From Buxus sempervirens (Eukaryota > Streptophyta > Magnoliopsida > Buxales > Buxaceae), in contig OX387185.1 in the NCBI GenBank assembly GCA_947561395.2, positions 46,944,602 to 47,008,601 on the forward strand: 64,000 nt of DNA, written 5' to 3'. Under the pieces are notes generated by a model, which did no database searches, was not told the origin of the DNA, and saw only the letters and a list, made by a program, of their open reading frames with translations. Within the stretch, counting starts at the first letter, position 1. Every line of letters starts with the position of its first letter. Both the position numbers and the translations under genes were made by a program. This document shows positions 24,406 to 37,093 of the stretch, one piece after another.

Positions 24406-24767
24406 CTAGGGGAGGCACTGGACGTTGATATAGGTGCTTAAAGCGAGACCCTGATAGTTTTTTAAGCATAGACATATGTGGTTATTTGATAAGTTAAGAA
24501 TGTTTAAGTGGATGGCAAATTCGTCTTTCTTTGATAAAAATTGATACAATCTTTATAAGATTCCTCCTCTGAATGAAATCCAATAGGGTCCATAGAGAAT
24601 CAGAAATCATGTTTTCATCCATAGGATCTGGTTTTGATTGGATTTGAATGCGTATGTTTTCGGGATCAATATTGATTGGTTTCTTGACACGAGGAAGGAA
24701 ATTTTTGGAGGAAAAAAAAACAAAAGGAGGGGCGGAAATATTCCCCAAATTTTGCTTGTAGTATAGA
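24406..24767 (-). mobile_element. Small Helitron-like element candidate, minus strand
   Basis: On the minus strand it runs from A|TCTATACTACAAGC (24767) to TGCCTCCCCTAG|T (24406). Both ends resemble those of the element at 30045-30421. With the element at 24168 it forms a head-to-head pair of related 5' ends facing outward, 600 bp apart. No coding sequence. Confidence 0.45.
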
Positions 24768-26291
24768 TATTTTGTAATCTTATTTTTTCGGATGCAACGA
24801 AGGAACTCCCAACGCCACGTAAATTGTGTGTTTTTGTTTACTTTAATTTTTCTTTGATTGATTTACTAGTTGAGGTGGCGTCTCCTGGTTGTTGAAAAAG
24901 CGTAGTCCAATATCACAAGAGAAACACCCGATCGAAACTGGCAGAAGCTTCCACGCCTTCCCCATCTCTAATGACGTTGTCTTGACGTCACAAGCTCTGT
25001 ACCGGACGTTGATGACGCCAGCAAAAACCCGAAATTATCGTCGATTTGCGCGGGAGAATGGGAGGAGCGCAAATCCTTACGTGCCCACCGCGTAGAGGCC
25101 TAACGCTATCGATTGCGTGTAAAATTTAATGACCTTAGTAGTTAGTACCCTTAAACCATATCCTTAATTACTCATCCTCCCGCGAGCGAACTTTTACGCA
25201 CACGAAGCTACGCCATGCAGGGTATCACTTGGAATCGTACCTAGTACCCACTGGTCGATAAATCTGGTTCGTTCAATCTTTGATCGACGGCTTCAAGAGA
25301 TGAAATCATTTCTGCTTATTTCTATGCGAGAGCGGCTGTAATCTGAAGTGCAAAAAACTTAATGTAGAAGCTAAAACTATTCCCGTTTATGACAGAAAAT
25401 GAAAGCTTCTTTGAGTGATCAGTTATCACCTAAGAAAAACCTAATAATACGACAGCGCCTTTGGTCAGAAGATTCGTTGGTCCAACAGTAAATTGTGTGT
25501 ACACGTCTGTGAGTGAAGCTAACGTGTGCACATAATTCACTGTTGGACTAGCAAATATTCCAGCCCCACGCTCTAGCTAATCCGGTGGAACAAATGGTGG
25601 AAGAGGAGAGAGAGAGAGAATCCTTAAAGTATAGAAGCTTACACGACCACCTGAATTTCTTTCCTCAGAGATGATGGATGCAGTATCTTTCACCGTGTAA
25701 TTTGTCAGCAGTAAGTAGGTGGCCTAACACATAACTTTTAACGCATTATCTCTGACTAATATCTATATTATATTATATGTGCCAATATGTACACACACAC
25801 ATATACAAGAATATGAATAATGTTTTACAATCAAGAACACAAACTCTCATATGCTTTGTGTAAAGTGTAAACTAGTTGCAACCTCAAAACAGGATGGAAG
25901 AGAGGAAAAAAAAATTTGAAGTAAAACTCATGATATATACTGCTGTGTCACTCAGCATTTAACATTAAATAACTTCACACTAAATTCAGTTAGCCACCAA
26001 GATGATCAAGTCTCCCATGCCTGGCATTCTGAATAGAAGCTAGTGGACAGATACCAAATCATGACAGAAACCCAAAAAAGGAGGAGGGAGATGGGTGGAT
26101 GGGGTTTCCAGTTTCTTATAGTACATGATATGTTCTTCTTTTTCCCTTTAACTTATTTGGGTTCTGTAAAAATATACACACAAGCATCAATTTTAGATAG
26201 TAATAATAACTCAAGCTCATTCATCATCATCATCATCTTCTTCTTCTTCTTCTCCTCTATAGGGTTCTATAGTTTTGTTGATTTCTTTCAT
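24768..26291. other. Intergenic region downstream of the second NAC gene
   Basis: It contains a GC-richer block at 24880-25100 with several TGACG and GACGTCA motifs but no gene I recognise. A hairpin MITE lies at 25455-25566, and a TCA/TTC microsatellite at about 26219-26258 sits in the likely 3' UTR of the NAC gene. Confidence 0.5.
25455..25566. mobile_element. Hairpin MITE family 1, copy a
   Basis: Nearly palindromic: ttcgttggtccaacagtaaatt on the left pairs with aattcactgttggactagcaaa on the right around a loop with gtgtgtacac/gtgtgcacat arms. The same core (GATCTGnTGGTCCAAC, then TGTGTACACA) recurs at 46630 and 48005, which defines the family. Confidence 0.65.
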
Positions 26292-27630
26292 TCAGTAGCT
26301 CCAAAGACAGCCAAGGTCAACTGGTCCAGCTGAAGTGGATGGGTCCACTTGATCCTCGAAAGACCTCTGACCCAATTCATGATTCGACACAACCGAAGAT
26401 ATTTCGGTGTTCATTTCAGTAGTTAGGCCTGTCTCCTGTGAGATGCTAATCATCTCTCTTTCTGCTTTGCAATTCTGCTTGATGCCTGATCCATGGTTTT
26501 CAAATAAAGCCCTCAAGATGGCATCATCTTGCATCAAGAAAGAACCCGGGCATTGCCAATTGCTTATGTTTGAAGAACCCTGAGGGGTGTAGAGTGAGTT
26601 TGGAAGAGACATTTTGGAGAAAATCATTGACGCAGGGGAGATTTCACAAGGGTTTGAAGAACCAGACTTGAAAAGAGGAGAATTGAAGGAACCAACCATC
26701 TCTTCCTGGATTTTCTCACTCTCTGTTGGGTTGGAGAAGCAGGTCACGTGAGCAGTCTCAGAGGCGTCAGGTTTTGTTCTGCCACTGTAGGGAGAAGAGT
26801 CCATTAATGGTGGCAAAAGAGAGGGCCCCAGTTCGTCTCCAAATGAGCTCAATCTCATCAGGCCTGGAAGAGGGATTTTCTTTCCGCAAGAACTCTTCTG
26901 AAAGATCCTGCAAATCACCCACTCGTTCTGTAAAAGAACGAAAAGAAAGCAAAAGAAAATCCCATCAACACCCCTTAAAACAAAAGACCATAAAACGAAA
27001 CAGAGGACCGGAGTACAAAAAACAGAGGAAGAACTCTACCTTAGCTGTTTTCGGCAGATTATGGAGGGAGTATCTTCCCTCTAGTCTATATTCATGCATG
27101 ACCCAGTTGGTCTTCTCTCCTCTTGGAGCTCTTCCTCTGTAGAAAACCAGAGTTTTCTTCATACCCACAAGAGCTTTTCCTCTGAAAATCTCTTTATCCT
27201 TCCCCGTGGCTTTCCAGTATCCAGCTTCGGTAGCCCTGTTAGTCCTCAAACCAGTTGGGTATTTTCTGTCTCTCACACAAAAGAAATACCACTCCTTCTC
27301 TCCCATTTTAGCTTTCCCTTCATTCACAAAAACAAAACACAAAGGTCAAATTAAGAGAATTTTTGAATTGATGAAATTAAAGCTATCATGAACCATAGCT
27401 TGTTCGCAGAACACGAACCATAGCTTGTTCGCAGAACACTTACTTGGCAAATCCCAGGGCTCACACTTGTTCAAATCCACATCTCCAATTGCTCTACAGT
27501 AGAAGCTGGAATCGAAAACCTTCTTGGATAGGTAGTGGCTTATAAGCTCTTCATCGGTTGGGTGGAAGCGAAACCCCGGAGGCAAATCCATCTTCTCGTT
27601 TCCTGTACTAAACCCAGACATGTTTTCCAT
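26292..27630 (-). CDS. NAC-domain transcription factor, miR164-targeted (NAC100/ORE1/CUC clade)
   Basis: Exons 27630-27444, 27317-27040 and 26927-26292 encode 366 residues. The NAC domain covers residues 16 to about 170: [19 protein letters not shown], then [63 protein letters not shown] and [11 protein letters not shown]. The last exon carries AHVTCFSNP, the peptide over the miR164 site typical of CUC1/2, NAC1, ORE1 and NAC100, so its mRNA should be cleaved by miR164. Roles in this clade are organ boundary formation, senescence and cell expansion; the exact member is unclear, though KKVFDSSF and length favour NAC100/NAC79. The C-terminus ends in LGCLWSY, a conserved Trp-containing activation motif of the clade. 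At the first join the usual Gly or Trp is Arg ([12 protein letters not shown]). Confidence 0.93.
26732..26752 (-). promoter_or_regulatory. miR164 target site in the NAC mRNA
   Basis: The plus strand here reads TGGAGAAGCAGGTCACGTGAG, nearly identical to miR164 (differences at its position 13 and the last two bases), so the mRNA, made from the minus strand, is complementary to the microRNA. The paired seed and positions 10-11 are intact. It encodes AHVTCFSN in the last exon, the usual place in this clade. Confidence 0.9.
27390..27439. repeat. 25-bp perfect tandem duplication at the NAC intron 1 donor
   Basis: gaaccatagcttgttcgcag plus aacac occurs twice without a mismatch, in the first intron only a few bases beyond the donor at 27443. 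The exon and the GTAAGT donor are intact. It is a recent slippage-type duplication. Confidence 0.95.
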
Positions 27631-28059
27631 TTCTGAAAAACGAGAAGTACTCGGCTGTAGAAACCAAGCTCGGAAAATCTCTGCAAATCTGAAGTGGGTT
27701 CTGTCCTATTTCCACTGCTCAACAAGATAGAAATAGAACAGCCCACAGATTCTGTAAATTTCAAATGGGTTTCCAACCAAATAACTCCGAATTATCTCTT
27801 TTTCAGGTTAATCCAACATAGGAAACTAACCCCACAAGGATTTCAATTAGAACAGCATCATAATTAATAATGGAAGGATAGATTACAAGAAACCAGAGCT
27901 AATTGAAACAAAATGGTAGAAATTGAGAGATACAAAGAAGAGATAATCCATGAACTGAAAAGTTTCCAGCCTGTGAGAGATTCAAAGATGCTGTTAAGAA
28001 AGAAAAAAGGTGTTCTCAGGAACAGAACCCCCTAAATACTGGTTTTTTGAGAGAGAAAC

Positions 28060-30044
28060 GTGGTTTGTAAGGAAACTTAGGAAGGTTTAGTTTCAGCCCT
28101 ATTTAACTTTTCAGTAATGACCTTTCCTCAGCAAATTGACCAGATTCATCTCATCTTCTCCATACACTGCCTGTAATTTGCAAATGTTATGTAACAGCCC
28201 ATTGGTTAATATTTCAGTTCTGTTGTTATAAGATTAGTTAAAGAAAGAAGATATGTAGAAATTCTCAAAGTCACTTTTTTAGTTGTCATCTATCTAACTA
28301 GAGTCATCCCCTTTGAAATACAATAAGATGTAAAGATGAAGAGAAGAAAAGAAGCTTTTTCTTTTTTTTTTTTGGGTTTCTTTTAATGCACAAAAGGGCA
28401 TCCCAACCAACTTCTTGTCATAGCCACAACGGTCAAAATTCAAATAAGATTACAAATTCCCACACTCAAAATCTTTCATGGATCATCAGTAGTTTCCTTT
28501 GCAATATTTCAAAATGACTGATATGTCCCCACATTCTTTTCTTGCTCTATAGCTCCTCTTTTTCTTCTTTCCCTTTGGGTGGGAAAAGAAAATTTTATTT
28601 TTTTATTAGCATATTTTGGCTCACTCCATATTCATTCGACACGCGTTGTTTTGTACGGATATATCGATGTCGGAAGAATAGCTTAAAATTGAAGTAATGT
28701 AGTTGAGTCTGATAAGAATTAAGCAAATGACATGGACATATTTTAGCAACTAAACCAATAATTATAAGAATACAAATTGGATAATCGTAGTTTTGAAATT
28801 CTTATTATATTAATTTTTTTATCTTCAATAATAAGCTAAAACGATTTTTTAAATGCAAGTCGCCTAAACCTACTACCGTTGCGACAGATACAACTGTCTA
28901 ATCTAGCTAGTATTTCTTGTAGTTATAATGCATTAATTAATGAAAAGCCTAAAATTGAGCCATGGCTTACAAAATGTGGTTCTTGTGCTTAATCCATGTG
29001 TTTAAACGAATGAACAAGCACACGCAAGACATCTCTTTCATTAATCCCTACTTAAGGATACCTTATAAATTATAAAATCTAAATTACTTGGCAACCACTA
29101 ACCTAGTGCTATATATATATATATATAGGTTACTATTTTGGTTTTATTATTATTTGTGATTACATATAAGAACAAAATTTGCTAGATCTAAGAATTTCTT
29201 AAAAGAAATCCCTTTGAAAGGATGTTTATAATAATTTATGGACAATGCTTACCACCTAAGGGACCTAAGGGTCAAGAAAGTCATGTAATTGTCATCATCA
29301 AGAGGACTAAAACATCCTTCATCACACTCTTTGGAATGACAAAGTAGGCAAGGGTATAATGGTCATTCCGGGGGTCGTTATTTGTCCATTCGAAAGCAAG
29401 AAAGGACGAAAAATGAAAAAAAAAAAAACCAAAAAAAGAGAGTCGCCGTCATTTTATGCAAAAGTAGGGAGAGATGAGTAATTGGGCGCGTCGCAATTAA
29501 TTCCAAATTAAACGTTCCATTTCCCTTAATAATGGTGTTTGGATTCCAGAAGCAATTCCATTTCTGGAAACCGAATCAAATAATAGGTGGACGCGTGGCA
29601 GGCGTGGCTCCTATGAGGAATTTCAATCGTGTCGTTAACCTCCCCAGTCGACGGCTCGGATTTGTTTAACCAGTCAACGAGCACATTTGCCACGTAAGCA
29701 CCGAGAAAATATCGGAGATGACAGTGCCGCCGCTGTTCCAAGTTCCAACTTCTGTTTCGTTTAATCTAACCCCTGGGTTGACAATTAACACCAGGTGATG
29801 CCATGCTGGCAATGTGGGCCCTGTTTCTGCTGCTCCGACATGAGTCACAACAGGAGACAATACGTGGCGAGCTATGGTTCGTTAAAAAATCCGGGAACTA
29901 GGGCGGCGCCGATGAGGAAGGGAATTAGGCCACCGGCCATCCAGTTTGAATTCGCTTAAATTTGGCTTTGATTTGAAAAATCATTCAATGGCATTTTTTT
30001 TTTGGCATCATAAAAGCTAAGGCTTAGTTGGCATTTATTCTGTA
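28060..30044. other. Upstream intergenic region of the second NAC gene
   Basis: AT-rich with an AT microsatellite at about 29110-29127 and A/T runs. A GC-richer patch at 29520-29960 holds short frames without family resemblance. The proximal part, up to about 28100, probably includes the NAC promoter and 5' UTR, but no TATA box was called. Confidence 0.5.
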
Positions 30045-30421
30045 CTAGGGGCGCACGTGCTACGAGCAGTTTTCAGGGAAGCAAACTGTGGGGCGAATAG
30101 TCTTGCGAACTATGCAATTTCGAATTCCTCATGTTTTTGGTTGAAAAACCTCCCCCCTTCTATTTTTGACTGTATTGGGGAAGACTTTGTGGGTCGGTCA
30201 AGACTTAGAATAGTCCCCCAAGGCGAACTATGGTTAATTATTTATGTGAACTTGATTATCAAAAAAAAAAAAAAAAAAAGGACAGAGGTGTTACGCGTAG
30301 AAAATGTGACCCACTTAGATAGGGGATTATTTTGTTTGGTGAGGGCAATGTTTGGAAAAAAAAAAAAAAGCCAAAATCTGGAGGAAATATTCTCCCCTCT
30401 TCTTGTTATTAATAGTATAGA
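30045..30421 (-). mobile_element. Small Helitron (377 bp) carrying a LINE tail
   Basis: On the minus strand the 5' end is A|TCTATACTATTAATAAC (30421) and the 3' end is GCGCCCCTAG|T (30045). An imperfect hairpin GCTCG-tagca-CGTGC lies just upstream of the 3' end. Insertion between A and T fits Helitrons. The interior is mostly a LINE RNase H fragment in the opposite orientation. Confidence 0.6.
30058..30280 (+). mobile_element. LINE 3'-end fragment (RNase H tail, poly-A)
   Basis: The plus-strand peptide FREANCGANSLANYA and the downstream PPSIFDCIGED match the C-terminal RNase H region of plant LINEs (REANxxADxLANYA). It ends in a run of about 18 A at 30262-30279. Only about 60 codons remain. 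It sits inside the Helitron at 30045-30421, so it was either captured or inserted there. Confidence 0.7.
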
Positions 30422-32740
30422 TATAGATTAAGGATATAATGTTTCCAAATAAGTTTGCATAAGTTGAAAAAATATTAAGTTTGATTTTTTGGTGATGGAG
30501 GGTTGATTTTTGTAGAGCTTGTAAATATTATAAGTTTGTTATTATTTTAAGCTAAAAGAAGGTTTCATAAATGATAAGTCTCTCTTTTTTCATATAAAAG
30601 AGTCTTTCAATAACTTTCAAGTATATCTTTTACAATTTATAGAAATTTCAAGTATGCCATTGCATTTTTGCAAAAATTCTGAAAATCTAGAAATGGATCT
30701 TGGGGTGGCTTTGGGGATTGTAGTATATTTTTAAAACTCATTCATTCCTCAAATGGAACCAAACACCCATTTAACCCCTTAAATTCATTCTAATCCTTTC
30801 CTAAAATGACGCCAAGTGTTTGAATTTTTCATGCTAGAAGCTAAGGCCAATATTTGTAATTTGATTTTACAAAGTGCAAATGCTTATCTAACTTAATTGG
30901 GAAAAACAATAATTTATTTGCATCGTGACTCTTCCCTGATCACTTGATCAAAGATTAATCCATATGTGGTTTGTAATTAGTCTTTTTTTTTTTTTTTTGG
31001 CGATGAAGCGGAGAAATGATCAAACTCGAAAGATTAATTTGGATGATTTGTGTGGAATTAGGTGAAATAATTAGCGCACATACGCATTGATTCGGACTTA
31101 TGATTTAATTAAAACAGAGTTCATGGAGACAACAAACAAATCATTTTAGTTTTCCTATGGGTTGTTGAGACATTGAACACAATATGGTTTAGTGGAATGA
31201 TTAAGATAAAGCAATTGGAAATTAATGCATAATTTTTTCAAAGAATTACGTCAATAGAGATAATATTGAAAATAACCAGTGATTTGTCTCTTTGTGCCAT
31301 TTCTTCATCTGAATTTAATATAATAAATTACTTTTATTCTTGAGATGTCATGAGGTACATAACTCAAGATATAAAAATTGGGCTTGAAGTAGGGAGTTGC
31401 AACCAACTAAGTTCTGATATGGGTGTCTGTTTCAGCCTTTCAGGTGGTAGATCCTGGTGGGGCTGTTTTATAACAACCCCACATCTAAAGTCTAAACATG
31501 CCCATTTTGTTTTAAAAATAATTATTTTTATTAAAATATGAGTGTACATGTTAAGCACAGGAAGATCCTGATCACAGATCTGAACCATGCCCATTTTGTT
31601 TTAAAAATCCCTATTTATTAAATGTTTTTATTAAAATACGAGTGTGTTAAGCATGTCAAGATCCTTATTTTTTTTGGTAAAAAGAAAAAAAAGAAAAAAA
31701 GAAGGCAACTATCAATTTATGAACAGGAGTTTGGAAAACGGCTGAAGACCAACCAACATTGTAATCGTACAAAAAATTATTTAGCTCACTAGCTTTGTTT
31801 TCCACCTATTAGAGCAATTCCCACCCTTATCAAACGTGCGCGTGAGTCCCGGCTATGTGCTGGTCCCCCTACCCCTAAAACCCCGGCTATGTGCTGGCCC
31901 TACCCCTAAAACCCGATTCCTACCAATAAAAATTATTGTCCCGGTCACACTCATCATCTGAATATGTTATTTCTTTGCTGCCAGATATTTTATTTTTATT
32001 TTTTTCGTAGAAGACACCTTGTACACTCCTTTTGGGGGTTCTTTCCAAAATTATATGATCATTTTGGCCTCCATGCTTGATCTGGAGAGGTGTGCTTTCC
32101 TCAACAATATCGCAAGGCCAAAGGGAGTGGAATTGATTTATGAGATTTACCACTTTTTTCACATTAGGGCAGTTGTGGTTTAGGCAATAACTTGGGAGTT
32201 CATTGTTTTTAGGGATCCATGAAAAGCCTTGAACGTCAATGGAGTTGCCATTCACAATTATCCAACCCGACCCAGCCTTAAAATCATGGTTGATTTTTCT
32301 TGATCAGGGAAGGGCTGTGTTGGCTTGAGTTTAGTCCAGCTGTGAATTTAAAATCCAACATTGATTTCAAAAGATCAGGCAATTTGGCTGCAAATTGTAT
32401 ATCTTTAGGTTTCTTGATGGATTCAAACAATTAAAGTCTGGAGGTATGATCCTCCCTTTTTGCAAACAGATGTAACTTAATTTGCAATAAAATCATGAGA
32501 GGAACAATAAGAAGCAACAGACTTGGTGCAATACAGCTTTCAACATATTCAATTCCAGCAAAAAATCAACAAAAACATGTTTATAAATGACCATGAGGCA
32601 TTAAAACTCTAAATCATGTTTATAATGTGTTACCTTCAAGATAGAGTGGTGCAGGCCCACTTCTTGTTCTGTTTTTATTTACAGTAAGTTCTAGGACAGC
32701 CACACCATCTCAATGGAACAAATACCAGCTCAGGCTCAAA
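30422..32740. other. Intergenic region with small direct repeats
   Basis: No gene recognised. Two direct repeats are visible: 31498-31670 (atgcccattttgttttaaaa, period 89) and 31848-31915 (cccggctatgtgctgg, period about 34). The last part is presumably the 3' flank of the Mpo1-like gene. Confidence 0.6.
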
Positions 32741-35700
32741 CTAAGCAATTTTCTTTTGCTTTTTATCTTGCCATTCTTTGATTTCTGCATCTATCTTTGC
32801 TTGAACGTTTGCATGAAACCCAGGGTACGGTTCATAACCACAGAACATATGCAGTGCCTGAACCAAATAACAATATCAAAATATAACTTATCCCTTCAAA
32901 CACAAAAACCATTTTATTTTCGTTTTTAAGTCCTAGACAAATTTACCTCAAGCAAGACAAAGAAAGGAGCCATTAGGAAGGCTTGAGAGAGATTGTCCAA
33001 AAGTGCTGGTGCACGTTTCTGCAGAATAATAGATTCAGGATATAAATGTGATAAGAAATGATAAATAATATTTCAAATTATAAGAATGCTTACCTCAAAA
33101 ACCCCATGGCCAATAAACTGTCCGGTCCAACAGATCAGCTGAGCTGCCAGAACAACCTGATTATGAAATTTCAGCAAGCAATAAAATTTAATTAGAAACA
33201 AGGTTGAGATTCTGCAACCTTTCTACTCTTACTTGGAATCTTCAGCAAGAAAAATTGGACATCATTCGATTCCATAAATTGAACACAATTGGAAATCAGT
33301 TCTGAAGAATTAAAATACAACCCAGGTTGAATCAGACCTTGATGTTGTATTTTGTCACACTAAGAATGTGTTGAGTTGAATTTGTTGAGTTTTATATGCA
33401 TCTGGCAAAGAATTGGTTTTGTACCTTTTACTGAACAGTGGCTGAACCTCAGTGTAGTATTGCATAATGTTGGAATTATCAGGATAACTCGGCCCTTGGA
33501 GAGTTGTTGTGATTCAAAATTGTAATGATAAAAGTTACTTGACAAAATCGTGTCAATAATGTGTAACTTGATGAAAAAAGAAACACAACTACCAGAATAG
33601 AGCAATCTCTTCACAGGGTTGATGATATACAATGCACTGACATAACTTGGGCAGGTCAATGAGGGCATATACTTTCATCTGAAAGTGCAGCACTGACTTT
33701 GAATTCATGCCACCTAAATGCTTTCTTTCAAGAGGATGGCTTATTTTCTACTTATATTACGTCTTTTCATATACTCCTGCTCAACAGATCTAGAGTATAA
33801 TTGTGATGCAAAACCTAGAAACTTGTCTAGAACTGTCATATTTGCTCTAATATCATCGGACAAAAAGGCTGTACACTACAAGTTGCCCAAAAACTCTATG
33901 TTGGCCTCGTGTTCCTCCATCATGAATCTAGAGGAAGACATGCTTCTATCCATGCATATCAAACTGGGAGATGATCATGATACCAGCAATTTTAGTCAGA
34001 ATACTTGTTCAATTGTTAGAATATATGCAGCCCAATTTCAACTTTCCCATCAACTTAATCCAGTCAAGCTCCACAATAAGAAGATCAATGTCCAAGTTGA
34101 TTCCAAAATTAATGTTGGTTGAAGGCTATGTTTGGCTTCCATTCTAAGAATAAGTTCCACTTTTTATTAGCCTTGGAATTCATTCCGTGGCTTAAAAAGG
34201 TTCTCAGTTAGCTAAGGGTGGAACTCACCCCAAGGCTGGGGTTCTACCCTAATTCCATTAAGGGGTGCCCATACAACAGAGCGTCTCCTGCAGGCTGGCT
34301 CCTCCCTCTGGGGAGGTGTTCGTGGAGGTAAAAAAAGGCACAAAAACAGAAGGTGGAATTTATTTGCAAAGGAGAACAAAGAAAACACCAGGGGGTGTTT
34401 TTCAAATTCAAAACCTCATTCGCATTTGTGAGATTGCACACTTGTAATGTTATCAACTATCAAATTTCATATCTGACAAAAGATATGGTTTTTGACAGAT
34501 TGGGATAGCTCCACTTCAATAGTTATTGCCAAGCTAAAAAAGGATTTTAGCTAACAAAAGGGTGGGATTCATTCATAAGGAATGAGAATGGAAAATTTTC
34601 ATTCCTACCAAAATACTAGGGTTTGTTTTTAAATTCAAAAACTCATTTTACTTGTGTTCTTGCATATTTTTAATGCTGCAAACTTATAAAGTGCATATTA
34701 TAGTTTTTGATAGACTGGAATGGAAAACATGATTCATTTTGCCGATCCCAATAAATTGGGATAAGACATGCTGTTGTTGTTATTTGCCATAGGGTCCTCT
34801 ATTAAATTCTGGGACATACTCATCATATCAACTGTATGCTTACTTAACTCAAATAATTGGGGTAGTCTAAAACTGTTCCAGGCATTCCAACCTATTAATA
34901 AACCATATATTTGGTTAACCTATATACCTGCGGATCTTCTCTAACCAGTGCCATCCAAATCCACTTGGTCTTCCTTACCAGTTCAACAAGCACCATCTAA
35001 CACTTCCTCACGGTTGCCTAGAAAGGTCGCCATTTAACATTATTCAAATCATCTCAACTTACTCCTATATTTCATCACCTATATCATATATCATTTAAAA
35101 TTTTTTTCTCTGGTCTTCCAAAACAAATTCAATGACTGCATTCATGGAATTTATTCCCCAGGACCAGAAGAAAAAACCAACAAAGACCTACATTACTTAT
35201 GTTCAGGGCAGATGTATCTAGAGCAAATTTGTTTTTGAAAAGTGGATTCAGACAGGAGTCAATTTGTCTTTGTGGTTGGCATAGTATACAATATGATTGC
35301 GTAGTATCCATCCAGCTTAAGAAATAAATGGCCATGTCTTGATACATAGGATCTCCAGCGACAACTAAATATAGGTAAAGCATTCATTTGAAAGGAGGTG
35401 CTGCAAATCAAATAATTCCTTTTTAGCATTCCTTTAGTTCCTTATATGCTAGTTACTTCTATACTTCACACTTTTTCCTTATTTCAACATTCCTTCAGTT
35501 CTTGCAACATTGTTTGAAAGGCATTCAAAGACTAGAACAATACAGCTATGGGTTGCTATATGTATTTATTAATCAGATATATTCATGCTGTTTGGAGAAG
35601 GCCCCCTTCAAAATATAGGTCAAAACTATGCCTCGAAGAATGAAACACTGATTTCAGTTGCTGGAAATTTAAACAGAACCCAGGAAGAGTAGTTGCATGG

Positions 35701-36911
35701 ACAAAACAAATATTATCAAAACTACAACTAAGTATTTGGACAAGTGAACATATAAGAAATATGAACTGGTCTAATCATGTTCTGCAGTCTATGATATCAT
35801 ATAACAACCAGAACAGTTAGAAAGCACAATATGATAGCCACAAGGAACCAAATCCAACTGAAATGTGTTAAAAGCTTACTTTCAAATGCAAGAGGAATGT
35901 GCACTTAGGATCCATTCTAGAGAGGCAAAAGCTTTTCTTGTGTAAGACCATAACCGTAATGTGTTAAAGAAAGAAGATAAAAAGGAAGGAACAAGCTAAC
36001 TAATTTTATCTGTCCATTATCACAAGAAGAAGAATATGCATATGGTACATCTACATCATCTCTTTGACCTCCATTAAAAAGATGATTCATCAATACAATA
36101 TAAATAATTACATGCAAAGCCTAAAAGAAGATGAGTGAAAAAAAGGTTATAGACAATACCGGAAGGGAAATCATGGTATAAGAAACACAAAAATACTAAT
36201 TTCTAGAACAATAAGCAAAACCCATATCGATTTTGATATTGAATTTATTAAACTACTAACTAGTATATTTACATACTGTGATAACTGAAAATGATTCTCC
36301 TATAATTCCAAAATACATTAAGACTAGGATTAATTACTTTGGAGCAGTTAATTACATCAAACAGAAAGATGCGCCCAACCAAATTTCTAATTCACACGAT
36401 ATAGAAATCCAATTTACGGATAGCACAACAGTACAACAGAGCAAACACGTAACTTCGATTCAAACTACAAACCAAAAGCTAATTCCACAACAATTACTAA
36501 AACCCAGATCAAATTCATGAAATAAAAGGAAAAGAAACAGTAAAAACCCAACAATACCTTCCATGCCAGAGAAAAGCCAAGACGAACCGCAAGGGAGCTT
36601 CCACCCAACCAACAGAGAAAGCACATAAGGGCAGCCAAAGAACCAGATTTCTTATCCAAAGAGACATAAAACAAAGCGTAGATCAAAGTGAAAAGGAACC
36701 CAACATTGGAAACGAGGTTAAATGGAACTCTAGATAGGGAGAATCCAATCTGGGGCAGATTAAACAGAGGTACGAAGTAAAGAATAACAAGAGAAGTAAA
36801 GACGATTGGCCAAACAAACAACATATGTATGAACACGTTAATTGGATTGCTGTGGTAAGCCCCATAGAAGGCAAAATGCTTCTCAAGATCAAACAAACCC
36901 CTCCTCCCCAT
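32741..36911 (-). CDS. Mpo1-like (DUF962, YGL010w-type) ER membrane protein
   Basis: Exons 36911-36558, 33156-33094, 33018-32947 and 32857-32741 encode 201 residues, all joined in phase 0. Four or five hydrophobic segments are visible: about residues 27-48 (INVFIHMLFVWPIVF), 68-90, 95-118 and 120-140, with a soluble tail. The family signatures are HFAFYGAYHSNPINVFIH near the start and GQFIGHGVFEKRAPALLDNL in the middle, whose histidines are the likely metal ligands. Yeast Mpo1 is an iron-dependent dioxygenase that alpha-oxidises 2-hydroxy fatty acids from phytosphingosine breakdown in the ER; the same activity here is inferred. The end (KKQKKIA) is a Lys-rich ER-retrieval-like tail. Intron 1 is 3.4 kb and holds repeats. 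An in-frame upstream extension exists, but ATG 36911 matches the family start. Confidence 0.9.
34185..34735. repeat. Diverged internal duplication in intron 1 of the Mpo1-like gene
   Basis: Two neighbouring blocks share gctaa...gggtggnactcac, then caaattcaaaacctcatt and ttttgacagattggga-like sequence, about 225-340 bp apart with many differences. It looks like an old MITE dimer. No termini could be fixed. Confidence 0.45.
35100..36200. other. Intron 1 remainder, nothing recognised
   Basis: AT-rich intronic sequence of the Mpo1-like gene with only short accidental frames. No transposon termini or conserved protein found. Confidence 0.5.
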
Positions 36912-37093
36912 TAGTAAAGCTTCCGGATAGTCGAAGAAATCAAACAAAAGAAAAATACTTACAAAACAGAAAAGAAAACCTTTCTTAAAAAAAAAATTTC
37001 CTTTTTCTGGGTTTGGGTGAGAAAAGAAAGCGTAGAACAAAGAACCCTCGAGAAATCAGTTAAGGCACCGAAAGTATATTCTGGATTCAGGAT

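Noticed and set aside
24880-25100. GC-richer block with TGACG and GACGTCA motifs, considered as a promoter
   Set aside because: The nearest gene (NAC on the minus strand) is transcribed towards it and no gene starts after it.
29520-29960. GC-richer patch with frames on both strands, considered as a gene fragment
   Set aside because: No frame shows a family motif, and codon use is not distinctive.
34230-34460. Short GC-rich block with frames on both strands in the Mpo1-like intron
   Set aside because: It is part of a diverged internal repeat and has no splice or protein support.
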